From IMG/VR virus record IMGVR_UViG_3300023174_000411, positions 1 through 34,228 of that record: a DNA stretch of 34,228 nucleotides. The stretch is one strand, 5' to 3'. Origin of the DNA: a virus. Under the pieces are notes generated by a model, which saw nothing but the letters and a program-made list of their open reading frames with translations, did no database searches and was not told the origin of the DNA. The position numbers and the translations under genes were made by a program. Shown here piece after piece: positions 10,974 to 19,016 of this stretch (within the stretch, counting starts at the first letter, position 1; each line of letters begins with the position of its first letter).

Positions 10974-12082
10974 TTAAATGCTGCCACAATAATTATGTCT
11001 TGATTGATTCGACCATTTGGTGTTGATGGCTTTGAATTAATGGCTTTAAATGCAGCATTAAATGGGCGCTTACCAATTTGAGTCTTAAAGAATTCTTCCG
11101 GTTTACGCAAAGTCTTAGCCTCTGATGTTACCGTATCATAATTCAAAATAGTTGTTCCACGCACTGATAGTACAGGACCATTCTCACCTCGATATACAAT
11201 CATCTTTCGAGTCTTAGTATTATATACCCAAACTTCATCAGCTTTAATGATTTCAGTTGGATTAATACTTTTAAGACTAAGTTCAGGAAACTCAAACATA
11301 TACTTCATCTTTGAGACTAGAAGACCTGGAGCTTTTTCTTTTTTGGCTCGCGGTGCTCGATTAGCTTTAGCACGAACTACTTGTTGTGTACAATCAGACA
11401 CAATACTTTCAATAAATGAAATAAACTTTTTCAGTTGTGCCTTACTAAAGTTTGAATAACCTTCAGTAAGTTGTTCATCTTTTTCTGCTAATGCATCATT
11501 AAGTTCGTCAATCATTGGAATATAAAATTCACCAATTTTCTTAGCTACTGCACCTGACACATTATTTTGTGCTAGAAATGCTTTAGTTGAAAAGTTTGAA
11601 CTTTTATTAATAATAAACTCGTCAATCTCCGCATCAATTTCTGCAGCATGTAGCTTTGCTGATTCTAGAACACGATCTTGAATACTAATAACTGGAGCTT
11701 TTGACTTTTCTTCTACTTTGATTTCTTCTTGAATAAAAGTATACTTATTCTTGATTTCTTCAAGCTTAGTATCAATCAAAGCTAGATGTTTAAAATCTAG
11801 ATATTGTTGTCGTTGAGCAAGCCGCATCAAAATAGAAATTTGATTGGTTTCCCAATCAGCCGCTTCAGAAAAAAACTTGACATATTGCGTCTTATTATTT
11901 TTCTTAAGGTATTCTAGACCATACTTAGTAAGAGTTCTAGGCTCTTCGTTTGAACGATACCAGTTCAAAGCACTCATGATATCAATATCATAATGATCTT
12001 GACGAATCAATGGTTCACCGACACCTTTATACGATTGCTGTGCCCGTTCAATTCGAGCAAGACGCTTTTCAGTATTAGACAT
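10970..12082 (-). CDS. 370-residue conserved-type protein between rnh and dsbA
   Basis: The protein begins MSNTEKRLARIERAQ and has a charged helical N-terminal 130 residues. A long helical middle follows (KLHAAEIDAEIDEFIINK and an EKDEQL coiled-coil-like stretch), with a basic segment ANRAPRAKKEK near residue 245. The C-terminal beta-like domain contains ADEVWVYNTKTRKMIVYRG and VRGTTILNYD. I do not recognise a named family. Its position in the replication/late-transcription cluster and the ATGA coupling to rnh suggest a nucleic-acid role. It is the first gene behind promoter 12120-12148. Confidence 0.8.
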   Translation of the reverse strand: MSNTEKRLARIERAQQSYKGVGEPLIRQDHYDIDIMSALNWYRSNEEPRTLTKYGLEYLKKNNKTQYVKFFSEAADWETNQISILMRLAQRQQYLDFKHLALIDTKLEEIKNKYTFIQEEIKVEEKSKAPVISIQDRVLESAKLHAAEIDAEIDEFIINKSSNFSTKAFLAQNNVSGAVAKKIGEFYIPMIDELNDALAEKDEQLTEGYSNFSKAQLKKFISFIESIVSDCTQQVVRAKANRAPRAKKEKAPGLLVSKMKYMFEFPELSLKSINPTEIIKADEVWVYNTKTRKMIVYRGENGPVLSVRGTTILNYDTVTSEAKTLRKPEEFFKTQIGKRPFNAAFKAINSKPSTPNGRINQDIIIVAAFK

Positions 12083-12119
12083 TTGTATCCCAGTTATTTG
12101 TATTAATCACCATAGAATA

Positions 12120-12148
12120 ATTATATCAAATTAGCCAATTAATGTACA
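12120..12148 (-). promoter_or_regulatory. Early-type promoter P6 (TGTACA-17-TATAAT)
   Basis: TGTACA (12148-12143), 17 bases, TATAAT (12125-12120), start A at 12113 in TCT-ATGGTGATT. It separates dsbA from the 370-residue gene and should drive that gene, rnh and the DUF6433-like gene. Confidence 0.85.
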
Positions 12149-12159
12149 TACCTTTAAAA

Positions 12160-12420
12160 CTATTGTTCAGTTTTTGTTTGGGTAATTTCTTGGTATAAAA
12201 TGCCTAGTTGTTGGAATTCACGCGTCTCTTCATTGAAATTTTGCTTATGATAAATCCTTGCTAACTTATTGATAGTTTTCTTTGGAAGTTCAAATTCTTC
12301 AACAAGATTATTGACTACATCTTTAATAAAATCTTTTTCTGCTTCAACACGTGTAAAACTATTTGAAATTTCTTGCAACGCATCTAAAAATTTCTTACGA
12401 TCGGTTACATTACTGATCAT
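12160..12420 (-). CDS. dsbA: DsbA-like double-stranded DNA-binding protein
   Basis: Start chosen at ATG 12420-12418 (MISNVTDRKKFLDAL), with AGGA well placed, giving 86 residues against 89 in T4 DsbA. The core DFIKDVVNNLVEEFELPKK, TINKLARIYHKQNF and LGILYQEI aligns with T4 DsbA (I-K-D-I, LALYHKDN, VELYD). In T4 this protein binds double-stranded DNA at late promoters and sits beside rnh. Here it is separated from rnh by one 370-residue gene. It overlaps the preceding basic gene by 11 bases. Confidence 0.8.
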   Translation of the reverse strand: MISNVTDRKKFLDALQEISNSFTRVEAEKDFIKDVVNNLVEEFELPKKTINKLARIYHKQNFNEETREFQQLGILYQEITQTKTEQ

Positions 12421-12556
12421 TATTATCCTTTTGCTTTTTTTCAATAGTCTTTGATGTTTTATTTTTACGAGTATTTTGCTTCTTTATTTTAACTTTAGTT
12501 TCTGGCGCAGAAGTTAAAATTTTAACCATACTATCAAATAGGTGTTGGTTATGCAT
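12410..12556 (-). CDS. 48-residue Lys-rich basic protein
   Basis: Start chosen at ATG 12556-12554, six bases from GGAG; another ATG at 12560 leads straight to a stop. TAA at 12412-12410 lies inside dsbA. The product begins MHNQHLFDSMVKILTSAPE and then turns very basic (VKIKKQNTRKNKTSKTIEKK). Nucleic-acid binding is plausible from charge alone. No family recognised. Coupling to dsbA is suggested by the overlap. Confidence 0.6.
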   Translation of the reverse strand: MHNQHLFDSMVKILTSAPETKVKIKKQNTRKNKTSKTIEKKQKDNNDQ

Positions 12557-12565
12557 TCATTTCTC

Positions 12566-12868
12566 CTATTCAATTACAAATTCAAATGATTTAAGTGAAT
12601 CCCACCTAAATGATCTCCATTCTTGCTTTTCTAAATCAAAAACTCTACAGGACGCTTTAGAAGCATTGGAATTTGCTTCTTGCTTTTCGGTTCCTTCTTT
12701 ATAACTTGAATTTGATTTTGGTTTCTTTTCAGCGGGGATGACGGATTCATTAAGAGTACACAGCATTCTTCTAATTGAACCGTCTTTTTTGGTGAATTCA
12801 AGTGAAATTTCCTTTTCTGTTTTCAATAGACTAATAATGTAATCATTACAGAATTGTTCAGATTCCAT
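12566..12868 (-). CDS. WYL-2/Sm-like fold protein (DUF2693 type)
   Basis: Start chosen at ATG 12868 with AAGGA upstream, giving 100 residues. The C-terminal signature CRVFDLEKQEWRSFRWDSL, preceded by KKDGSIRRMLCTL, is typical of the small Sm-like/WYL-2 proteins (DUF2693) found in many T4-type phages. A low-complexity linker (residues about 45-75) interrupts the two halves. The fold suggests nucleic-acid or ligand binding; function not established. Its ATG overlaps the stop of the upstream gene (TGATG). Confidence 0.75.
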   Translation of the reverse strand: MESEQFCNDYIISLLKTEKEISLEFTKKDGSIRRMLCTLNESVIPAEKKPKSNSSYKEGTEKQEANSNASKASCRVFDLEKQEWRSFRWDSLKSFEFVIE

Positions 12869-13044
12869 CAAGCATCCTTTTCAATAGGAGCCTTTCCTGA
12901 TAGCATACGCTTTTTTGCTACAGCTTGATCTAATTCAAATGCAATAATAATCTTTTTAAACATTGCTTTATTATCACCATCACGCATATTTGATAGCATA
13001 ATCTTAGCATCCTTAGACATCTTATAATTTGAATCAGGCTTCAT
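12868..13044 (-). CDS. 58-residue basic hypothetical protein
   Basis: ATG at 13044-13042 is preceded by AAGGAG, and TGA at 12870-12868 overlaps the next ATG. The product starts MKPDSNYKMSKDAKIMLSN and ends QAVAKKRMLSGKAPIEKDA, rich in Lys and Met and probably helical. The KPDxNYKMSKxxKxML start resembles other small phage proteins that I know only as hypothetical. It overlaps the 3' end of the 71-residue gene. Confidence 0.65.
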   Translation of the reverse strand: MKPDSNYKMSKDAKIMLSNMRDGDNKAMFKKIIIAFELDQAVAKKRMLSGKAPIEKDA

Positions 13045-13249
13045 TTAAACTCCTTTGCTTAACAAAAAAATTAACTAATTGTTCATAGCTAGCTTTAGTC
13101 ATAAAAGACTCAACTTTACTAGAAACATCATTAAATACAACGTCATTTGATTCAATTACAACTAGAACCATATCTTCATTATTGTTAGAAGTTTCTACCG
13201 AAACCTTGAATTCTACATTGTCTTGTTTAATAACTAATTGATTATTCAT
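13034..13249 (-). CDS. 71-residue hypothetical protein
   Basis: The product starts MNNQLVIKQDNVEFKVSVE and looks like a beta-rich N-terminal half followed by a helix (MTKASYEQLVNFFVKQRSL). It overlaps the preceding membrane-protein gene by 4 bases and the next gene by 11 bases. Unknown function; retained because of the tight operon structure. Confidence 0.65.
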   Translation of the reverse strand: MNNQLVIKQDNVEFKVSVETSNNNEDMVLVVIESNDVVFNDVSSKVESFMTKASYEQLVNFFVKQRSLNEA

Positions 13250-13467
13250 ATGATTAATCCTATGATATAGATTATTAGCAAACCGCCATTTACTACAATC
13301 ATTGCATTATCTTTAATGCGTATAGACCAAATTAAATAGACTAGTGCGCCTAAATTTAAGACATAGATATTGTATGGATATAGATTCATACTAGTGCATA
13401 GCGCACCAATTAAAACTAAAATGGTACCAGCCCACTTTATTTTATCATTAAAAGATATATTTTTCAT
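13246..13467 (-). CDS. Small membrane protein, possibly from a leaderless mRNA
   Basis: Start chosen at ATG 13467-13465 (MKNISFNDKIKWAGTILVL), giving 73 residues. Three hydrophobic stretches are visible (GTILVLIGALCTSMNL, IYVLNLGALVYLIWSI, VVNGGLLIIYIIGLI). The arrangement recalls the small integral-membrane family DUF6552 of phages. The -10 box at 13479-13474 places the transcription start on the A of this ATG, so no ribosome binding site can exist on that transcript. It is the first gene of its operon. Confidence 0.75.
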   Translation of the reverse strand: MKNISFNDKIKWAGTILVLIGALCTSMNLYPYNIYVLNLGALVYLIWSIRIKDNAMIVVNGGLLIIYIIGLII

Positions 13468-13473
13468 AGTAGG

Positions 13474-13502
13474 ATTATACACTAATCAATAATTAATGTA
13501 CA
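13474..13502 (-). promoter_or_regulatory. Early-type promoter P7, predicted leaderless start
   Basis: TGTACA (13502-13497), 17 bases, TATAAT (13479-13474). By comparison with the other copies the start A is at 13467, which is the A of the ATG of the membrane-protein gene. It precedes the run of small genes ending with dsbA. Confidence 0.8.
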
Positions 13503-13508
13503 ATACAA

Positions 13509-14267
13509 TTACCAATCTGATAGGTTACCCTTAGATGATTCTAAAGTGCTAAGGCTTTTTGGTAAATTAGGAGAAAAATTTATACCAGTTTTAGCTTCAA
13601 TCTCTTGAATTGTGGTAATGTATTTTACAGGATCATTACTATCTACTGGTTTATTTGGCACAATAAATGCTATTGACTTTTTACGATTATCATCAATAAC
13701 AATTTTAAAGGTATAAGATGGAATGCTAACTGTACTCATTAGATTTGGCTTATCATCATAAATCGTTCCAGTAATAACATACAACTTTTTATTTTTATCT
13801 AATGAGGTTCTAACTAGTTCCTCAATTGACTTCCAAACTCCTCTATTAATATTTGGAAGCTGTGGTACCATATTTGAAAGTAAAAATGATTCAGACATAA
13901 CATTTGCATCATATGCAAAATCACCAGCAGGAGCCATATGACCGCGATCATAACCACTAGCAGAATAATCTTTTAGTGTTGATCGATACTTTTCTGGGAT
14001 ATTTGTATCTTCTCTAAAATCATTTTTTCGTGATACTTTTTGTGCAGTAAACTTACTTATATCCAATAACTCTACGGCATAATCTAAAGTTTTATGTGTA
14101 TAGTTATAATTTATTGCATAAGCAGTTTTACACATATATTGTCTATTAGATTCTACTTTTACCTTAGGTGCACCCCAAATTACAAATTGTGGGCAAGTAT
14201 CATCAATATAATTTGCATAAGTTAAATTAGAAAAAAGTACTAATAAACAAAATAAGATTTTATTCAT
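13509..14267 (-). CDS. Exported DNA/RNA non-specific endonuclease (NucA/EndoG family)
   Basis: The 252-residue protein has a signal peptide (MNKILFCLLVLFSNLTYA) and the family motif DRGHMAPAGDF around residues 106-116, whose His is the general base. LSNMVPQLPNINRGVWKSIE follows, with the metal-binding Asn. Another conserved part is LYVITGTIYDD. Such ββα-metal nucleases cut single- and double-stranded DNA and RNA. Export would place it in the periplasm, where it could degrade incoming DNA of rivals or release nucleotides, while sparing cytoplasmic phage DNA. It overlaps the upstream membrane-protein gene by ATGA. Confidence 0.9.
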   Translation of the reverse strand: MNKILFCLLVLFSNLTYANYIDDTCPQFVIWGAPKVKVESNRQYMCKTAYAINYNYTHKTLDYAVELLDISKFTAQKVSRKNDFREDTNIPEKYRSTLKDYSASGYDRGHMAPAGDFAYDANVMSESFLLSNMVPQLPNINRGVWKSIEELVRTSLDKNKKLYVITGTIYDDKPNLMSTVSIPSYTFKIVIDDNRKKSIAFIVPNKPVDSNDPVKYITTIQEIEAKTGINFSPNLPKSLSTLESSKGNLSDW

Positions 14268-15235
14268 GGTGTAATTCTCCGTCCAAGTGAATCATAATAA
14301 ACATTTTTTGATTGGAGTTCGTCTACTTCTTCACTTATAGTTTTTTGCTGTTCTAAATTAATTTCATCAATAGGTTCTTCTTCATCTTCTAAGATATCAT
14401 CCCAAACTTGTTCATCGGAAATTTCATCTTCAAATGAAACCGGTGTAGTAGGATTAGTTTCTTTAAAAATATCTTTACTTGGAAATGCCTTTTGTTCTTT
14501 TAATGACCAATTAGCACCAATAAGCATTAATACTGCAAGAGGATCAAAGACAATAACAATCATTATAATTACAATTCTTACTGCTGATTCTAATAGATTT
14601 TGATCTATTGCATTTCCATATATTAGTGCAGCAATATACTTAATTGGTCCTACTTCCGCTTCAACTTTTCTTACTTGTGCTCTAAGCGGAGCATTACTTT
14701 CATTGATGTTATTAATTTCTTTTTGATTGGCTTCAATTTGCTTCTGTAAACTATTTCTTTCAGATTGCTGTGATTTCCGTATAAAAATTGATCTTTCCGC
14801 GCCCTTTTCCGAGTCACTGCGACCCATGACTTGATCTACCTGTTCATCAAGTTGTTTAAGAGCTTTACGGTTAGCATCAATATTTTCCTTTAATATTTTA
14901 ATCTTTTCATCATAAACTGCTACTTTAGCTAGGACATCACCACTTATTAAAGATTGATCACTATGTGCTTTACTTAAAAAGCCAAAAATACCAAGGCTTG
15001 TTAGTGTCATAAGAATGACTACAGCAAAAACATAATATGATTTAAGTAATTTTGGAACACCATTCCAATTACGATATAACCAAGATGCAAGAACTAACTT
15101 AGCTACTTCTAAACTAGATCCCATAATCATAATTGGAATTGCTGCTGCAGAAAAGATTGTTACTAAACCAGCGATTGAATAGTATGCAGCACAAGCACTT
15201 AGTGCAATAGCTGAAGCAAACATTAAATATATCAT
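14264..15235 (-). CDS. Conserved phage membrane protein with central coiled coil
   Basis: The 323-residue protein starts with hydrophobic segments (MIYLMFASAIALSACAAYY, VTIFSAAAIPIMIMGSSLE and FAVVILMTLTSLGIFGF). A coiled coil of roughly residues 105-200 follows (YDEKIKILKENIDANRKAL and onward). Another membrane helix lies around 218-242 (VRIVIIMIVIVFDPLAVLML), then an acidic tail that ends YYDSLGRRITP. I recognise the N-terminal pattern from uncharacterised proteins of T4-type marine phages. It is probably inner-membrane with a cytoplasmic or periplasmic rod. Genetically coupled to the exported nuclease downstream. Confidence 0.8.
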   Translation of the reverse strand: MIYLMFASAIALSACAAYYSIAGLVTIFSAAAIPIMIMGSSLEVAKLVLASWLYRNWNGVPKLLKSYYVFAVVILMTLTSLGIFGFLSKAHSDQSLISGDVLAKVAVYDEKIKILKENIDANRKALKQLDEQVDQVMGRSDSEKGAERSIFIRKSQQSERNSLQKQIEANQKEINNINESNAPLRAQVRKVEAEVGPIKYIAALIYGNAIDQNLLESAVRIVIIMIVIVFDPLAVLMLIGANWSLKEQKAFPSKDIFKETNPTTPVSFEDEISDEQVWDDILEDEEEPIDEINLEQQKTISEEVDELQSKNVYYDSLGRRITP

Positions 15236-15242
15236 ATTAGTT

Positions 15243-15638
15243 TTATAGTTTTATATGATTTCTGTGAACTCTACATGATACAATAGCATTGTACCACTCG
15301 TTTGGTTTTTCTAATACTTCATTAAATAGTTGTAGCTTAGCTTCCAAATAAGAAGCTGTACCTTTGTTTTTACACAAATGTAATATTTCTCGTTTAAAGT
15401 TTTCTTTGCCTAATTTGGCAACATCTGCTTTTAATTCTTCAGAAGAAGACCAGTAATCTTTCCAATCAGATTCTTCTTTGATTTTTTTTCTTTTGCCTTT
15501 TAGTGTCTTTGTTTTAGTAAAGACAAATAACTTTTTACCTATATATTTTCTACCATCAATAAGATTAGTAATTTGATATACAAAAGAGGTATAGCCTTCC
15601 GGAATAGAATCTAGGTGTTGACCATTATGTTCCCACAT
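15243..15638 (-). CDS. GIY-YIG-like nuclease
   Basis: The 131-residue protein contains SFVYQITNLIDGRKYIGKK, a variant of the GIY-YIG core (FVY in place of GIY, then YIG at the usual spacing). Next come DYWSSSEELK and KENFKREILHLC, and YLEAKLQ with a candidate metal-binding Glu. Such single-domain proteins are common in T4-type phages as putative homing or repair endonucleases. There is no obvious DNA-binding module, so it is small for a homing enzyme. Its ATG overlaps the stop of the zinc-ribbon gene (TAATG). Confidence 0.75.
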   Translation of the reverse strand: MWEHNGQHLDSIPEGYTSFVYQITNLIDGRKYIGKKLFVFTKTKTLKGKRKKIKEESDWKDYWSSSEELKADVAKLGKENFKREILHLCKNKGTASYLEAKLQLFNEVLEKPNEWYNAIVSCRVHRNHIKL

Positions 15639-15787
15639 TATTCATCATCCGCAAAATCTTCCTCTTCATAGATATCAGCAGCACAGACTGGACAACATAC
15701 TAAATCTTCTAATCTAGTATTTTCGTCTTTTATAATTATTTTACCGCGAGTTCCACAATGCTCGCATTCAAAATACTTAGTGACCAC
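15638..15787 (-). CDS. 49-residue zinc-ribbon protein with GTG start
   Basis: No ATG is available; GTG at 15787-15785 stands 4-5 bases after AGAGGT and gives MVTKYFECEHCGTRGKIII. The CEHC near the N-terminus and CCPVC near the middle form a zinc ribbon, followed by an acidic tail (YEEEDFADDE). Similar tiny zinc ribbons occur in many phages without known role. The start lies inside the end of the upstream gene and the stop overlaps the next ATG, so coupling on both sides supports it. Confidence 0.65.
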   Translation of the reverse strand: MVTKYFECEHCGTRGKIIIKDENTRLEDLVCCPVCAADIYEEEDFADDE

Positions 15788-16028
15788 TATTACCTCTTAA
15801 TTTTAAGTTAAGAATAAAATTTTCAACAGTTAACTTAGTTATAACTGCTAACATAGTTAATTTTGAATTTTCATCATTTACATTTAAATGATTAATAACA
15901 TTTAATGTGATTAAACGATATGCAGCATCTTCATCAATGTTTACCATCGCCCAATCAATTGGATCTTCAGTTTCAACTTCTTTTGCTAATTCAACTATTT
16001 GATTTATATATTCTTCTAAATAATTCAT
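15777..16028 (-). CDS. 83-residue hypothetical protein downstream of nrdB
   Basis: Start chosen at ATG 16028-16026 (MNYLEEYINQIVELAKEVE), immediately after the nrdB stop. A longer frame would begin inside nrdB. The product is acidic and helical (DEDAAYRLITLNVINHL and LTMLAVITKLTVENFILNL). No family recognised. Same operon as the ribonucleotide reductase genes. Confidence 0.7.
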   Translation of the reverse strand: MNYLEEYINQIVELAKEVETEDPIDWAMVNIDEDAAYRLITLNVINHLNVNDENSKLTMLAVITKLTVENFILNLKLRGNSGH

Positions 16029-16029
16029 A

Positions 16030-17010
16030 TTATGCCCATACGTCTTGCCAAGATCCATTTAATGCACCCTTTGCATAATCAGTAACTCTATTTTCAAAGA
16101 AGTTACCATGCACTGGCGCATTAATCATTTCCTCTACCCATGGGAGAGGATTTTTCTTCCGTTTGAAAATACCCTTCATACCCAAAGAAATCAATCTTCT
16201 ATCAGCAATATATCGGATATATTCTTTTACTTCTTCTGGCTTTAGATTACGCATTTCTGTACCAGCAAATGATAGATCAATAAACTTATCTTCTAATTCT
16301 ACCATTTTTTCTGCAATACTATAGATGTTTGCCTTTAGTTCATCATTCCAAATTTCAGGATTTTCTTTAACATATTCTTTAAATAGTTTAATCATTGATT
16401 CAGCGTGTTGAGTTTCATCAACAATACTCCATGTTACGATTTGTCCCATACCTTTCATTAAACCATTACGTGGGAAATTCAATAACATAATGAATGAACT
16501 AAATAGTTGCATCCCTTCAGTAAATGCACTAAATACTGCAATGTGTTCTGCAGTTGATTGCTTTGTTCCATTCTTTGATGAAATAGATGTAACAAAGTCA
16601 TGCTTATCACGCATTTCCTTATACTCAAGGAATTCATTATATGTGCTTTCAGGCATGCCAAGAGTTTCAATCAAATGGCTATATGCTGCAATATGTAATG
16701 CTTCACGCGCAGCAAATCCAAGAAGCATCATTCGAACTTCTGGTTGGGGAAAATATGGAATATAATTATTTACATATCCACCAGCAACGTCAATATCGCC
16801 TTGAGTAAAGAAACGAAAAATATTAGTAAGAAATTGCTTTTCTTGCGCCGATAACTTCTTTTTCCAATCTTTAACATCTTCTGCCATTGGGACTTCAGTA
16901 TGAAGCCAATGTGACTGCTCATGAGTTAACCAAGAGTTATATGCCCAAGGATAACTGAACGGCTTAAAGTAATTACGTTCATCGATAAGTTTTAATTTTT
17001 GCTTAACCAT
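16030..17010 (-). CDS. nrdB: Ribonucleotide reductase class I, beta subunit
   Basis: The 326-residue protein is the radical-generating subunit that reduces ribonucleotides together with NrdA. The diiron ligands and radical site are visible: Asp in the QGDIDVAGGY region, REALHIAAYSHLIE (Glu, His and the radical Tyr in ExxHxxxY), the Glu in FTEGMQLF, and VDETQHAESM (Glu and His). Length matches the short phage/bacterial R2 forms. The C-terminal end ...SWQDVWA provides the tail that docks on NrdA. It follows nrdA after the small FmdB-type gene, as part of the nucleotide-supply operon. Confidence 0.95.
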   Translation of the reverse strand: MVKQKLKLIDERNYFKPFSYPWAYNSWLTHEQSHWLHTEVPMAEDVKDWKKKLSAQEKQFLTNIFRFFTQGDIDVAGGYVNNYIPYFPQPEVRMMLLGFAAREALHIAAYSHLIETLGMPESTYNEFLEYKEMRDKHDFVTSISSKNGTKQSTAEHIAVFSAFTEGMQLFSSFIMLLNFPRNGLMKGMGQIVTWSIVDETQHAESMIKLFKEYVKENPEIWNDELKANIYSIAEKMVELEDKFIDLSFAGTEMRNLKPEEVKEYIRYIADRRLISLGMKGIFKRKKNPLPWVEEMINAPVHGNFFENRVTDYAKGALNGSWQDVWA

Positions 17011-17018
17011 ATACCCTC

Positions 17019-17201
17019 TTAATATTTACCGCATGTCTTCATCCAACCTTTGCCTTTATATTCGACAATTGGCGGTGAAGTAAAAGTTCTTTCTAATCCA
17101 AATACATTACATTTTGGGCATTGTGTTGGATGTGGATCCTTTATAGATTTATTAATTTCTACAAATTCGCCACATTGATTACATTTATAATCAAACAACA
17201 T
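17019..17201 (-). CDS. FmdB-type zinc-ribbon protein
   Basis: The 60-residue product MLFDYKCNQCGEFVEINKS has CxxC, then QCPKC, and FTSPPIVEYKGKGW, the standard layout of the FmdB/zinc-ribbon-8 family. Family members are putative regulatory or accessory proteins; the function in phages is not known. Placement between nrdA and nrdB is reminiscent of small redox or accessory proteins of reductase operons, which is inference. Confidence 0.85.
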   Translation of the reverse strand: MLFDYKCNQCGEFVEINKSIKDPHPTQCPKCNVFGLERTFTSPPIVEYKGKGWMKTCGKY

Positions 17202-17207
17202 TATAAC

Positions 17208-19001
17208 TTACCCTTCACAAGCCAAACAAACTTCATCATTACTAGCAAGTGCCTTTAAATCAATTTCTTGAATTACTTCACGTTCAATCTTTTTAGCAAC
17301 TTTATCTGCCTTTGCAATTTTGTCTGAACGGCAATAATAAAGAGTCTTCAGTTTATTTTTCCAAGCCATAAAATGTACTGCATGGATATATTTAATATGA
17401 CTGTCTGGCCTAAAGAATAGATTTACACTTTGAGCTTGATCAATGTATTCTTGGCGATCAGAAGCATGTTGAATAATCCAACGTTGATCAATTTCCATTG
17501 CAGTTTTAAAAACTTCTTTAGCATTTTCATCTAACCAATCTAAATGCTGTACTGATCCATCATTTGCAATGATAGAAGACCAAACTTCGTCATACCAACC
17601 GTCTTTCTTATCCTTAGCTTGTTCTTTAATGATCTTATCTAAATAACGATTTTTATTCATATAAGAACCAGATAAAGTATCTTGACGATATGCATTTGCG
17701 CGATATGGTTCAATACTTGGGCTAGTATTACCCATAATAATTGAACTTGATGCATTTGGCGCAATTGCTTGGCAATGTGAAAAACGTAAGCCTGTGCCAG
17801 CTGCATCTAGTGCTTCACCTCGTTCTGCACCTAGTTCTTTATTTGCCTGGTCAAGTTTAGTCTTTATATGAGAAAAAATATTTCGGTTTAAGCTTGTTGC
17901 TAGTGCTGATTCCCATGGGAGATTTTTCTTTTGTAATAAAGCATGCCATCCCAAAGCACCAACACCAATGCTACGCTCACGCATAGCAGAATACTTAGCA
18001 CGAGAAATATGTTCTGAAGCATTATTAATAAAATACTCAAGAACATTGTCCAACATTTCTGCAACATCTCTAAGAAATAATTCATTATTTTTCCATTCAT
18101 CATAATATTCTAGATTAAGAGAGGATAAACAACAAACAGCAGTTCTATTTTCGTCAGTAGGAAGTATTATTTCTGAACATAAGTTTGACTGATTAATTTT
18201 TAATCCACGATCCTTTAACCATTGTGGCATTTTACGATTTGACTCATCAATAAAATGCAAATATGGCTCACCAGTTGTCATACGAAGCTCAAGAATTTTT
18301 TGCCATAATTCTTTAGCAGAAACTGTTTCACGAACTTCATTAGAATGTGGATCAATTAATTCCCATGAATCATTATAATTTGGATCAATCATGCATTTTT
18401 CAATAATATCCATGAACTTATCAGAGATATTAATACCATGATGCATATTTAAAGTCCGGAGATTTTGATCACCGGTTGGCTTACGCATCTCTAAGAAAGG
18501 AATAATATCAGGATGATCAATGGAGAGATAAGCAGCGTAACTACCACGACGAGTACGACCTTGACGATACGCCAAAGAAGAAGCATCATAGATTTTAAGG
18601 TGTGGCATAACGCCAGTAGACTTATCGCCGGCAGACCTAATACCAAAACCAATACCCACACCACCACCGAGCATAGAAAGCCAATTAGTTTCTGATAAAT
18701 TATCAACTAATCCCTCCGCTGTATCCTGGATGTAATTAAGGAAGCAAGAGATAGGAAGCCCGCGGCTAGAACGACCAAAAGAAAGAATGGGAGTAGAATA
18801 ACTAAGCCAATGATTGCTAGAATATTCGTATAAACGCTGGGCGTGTTCTTGGTTAGAGCTAAAAGTCTTTGAGACATATGCAAACCTTTGTTGTGGGCTT
18901 GTTTCGCTATCAAGCATATAAGATTCTTTTAATCTCGTAATACCTAATTCATCAAATAATTCATCTCGTGAAAGATCAATATTAATACCTAAATATTCCA
19001 T
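17208..19001 (-). CDS. nrdA: Ribonucleotide reductase class I, alpha subunit
   Basis: At 597 residues this is shorter than typical class Ia NrdA (about 760). The N-terminus starts directly in the alpha domain, so no ATP-cone (activity-regulating domain) is seen. Catalytic features: LPISCFLN (redox Cys), NQSNLCSEI (Asn, thiyl-radical Cys and Glu), TAVCCLSSLN (second redox Cys), KTLYYCRS (the Tyr-Tyr radical path) and the C-terminal CLACEG thiol shuttle. Loss of the ATP-cone would remove dATP feedback inhibition, which suits a phage that needs high dNTP supply. Operon order nrdA, zinc ribbon, nrdB. Confidence 0.95.
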   Translation of the reverse strand: MEYLGINIDLSRDELFDELGITRLKESYMLDSETSPQQRFAYVSKTFSSNQEHAQRLYEYSSNHWLSYSTPILSFGRSSRGLPISCFLNYIQDTAEGLVDNLSETNWLSMLGGGVGIGFGIRSAGDKSTGVMPHLKIYDASSLAYRQGRTRRGSYAAYLSIDHPDIIPFLEMRKPTGDQNLRTLNMHHGINISDKFMDIIEKCMIDPNYNDSWELIDPHSNEVRETVSAKELWQKILELRMTTGEPYLHFIDESNRKMPQWLKDRGLKINQSNLCSEIILPTDENRTAVCCLSSLNLEYYDEWKNNELFLRDVAEMLDNVLEYFINNASEHISRAKYSAMRERSIGVGALGWHALLQKKNLPWESALATSLNRNIFSHIKTKLDQANKELGAERGEALDAAGTGLRFSHCQAIAPNASSSIIMGNTSPSIEPYRANAYRQDTLSGSYMNKNRYLDKIIKEQAKDKKDGWYDEVWSSIIANDGSVQHLDWLDENAKEVFKTAMEIDQRWIIQHASDRQEYIDQAQSVNLFFRPDSHIKYIHAVHFMAWKNKLKTLYYCRSDKIAKADKVAKKIEREVIQEIDLKALASNDEVCLACEG

Positions 19002-19016
19002 TTTTACCCCAATTTA

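Noticed and set aside
16479-16765. Open frames on either strand inside nrdB
   Set aside because: Shadow frames of a well-conserved gene with no ribosome binding site. The same applies to frames inside nrdA at 17900-18913.
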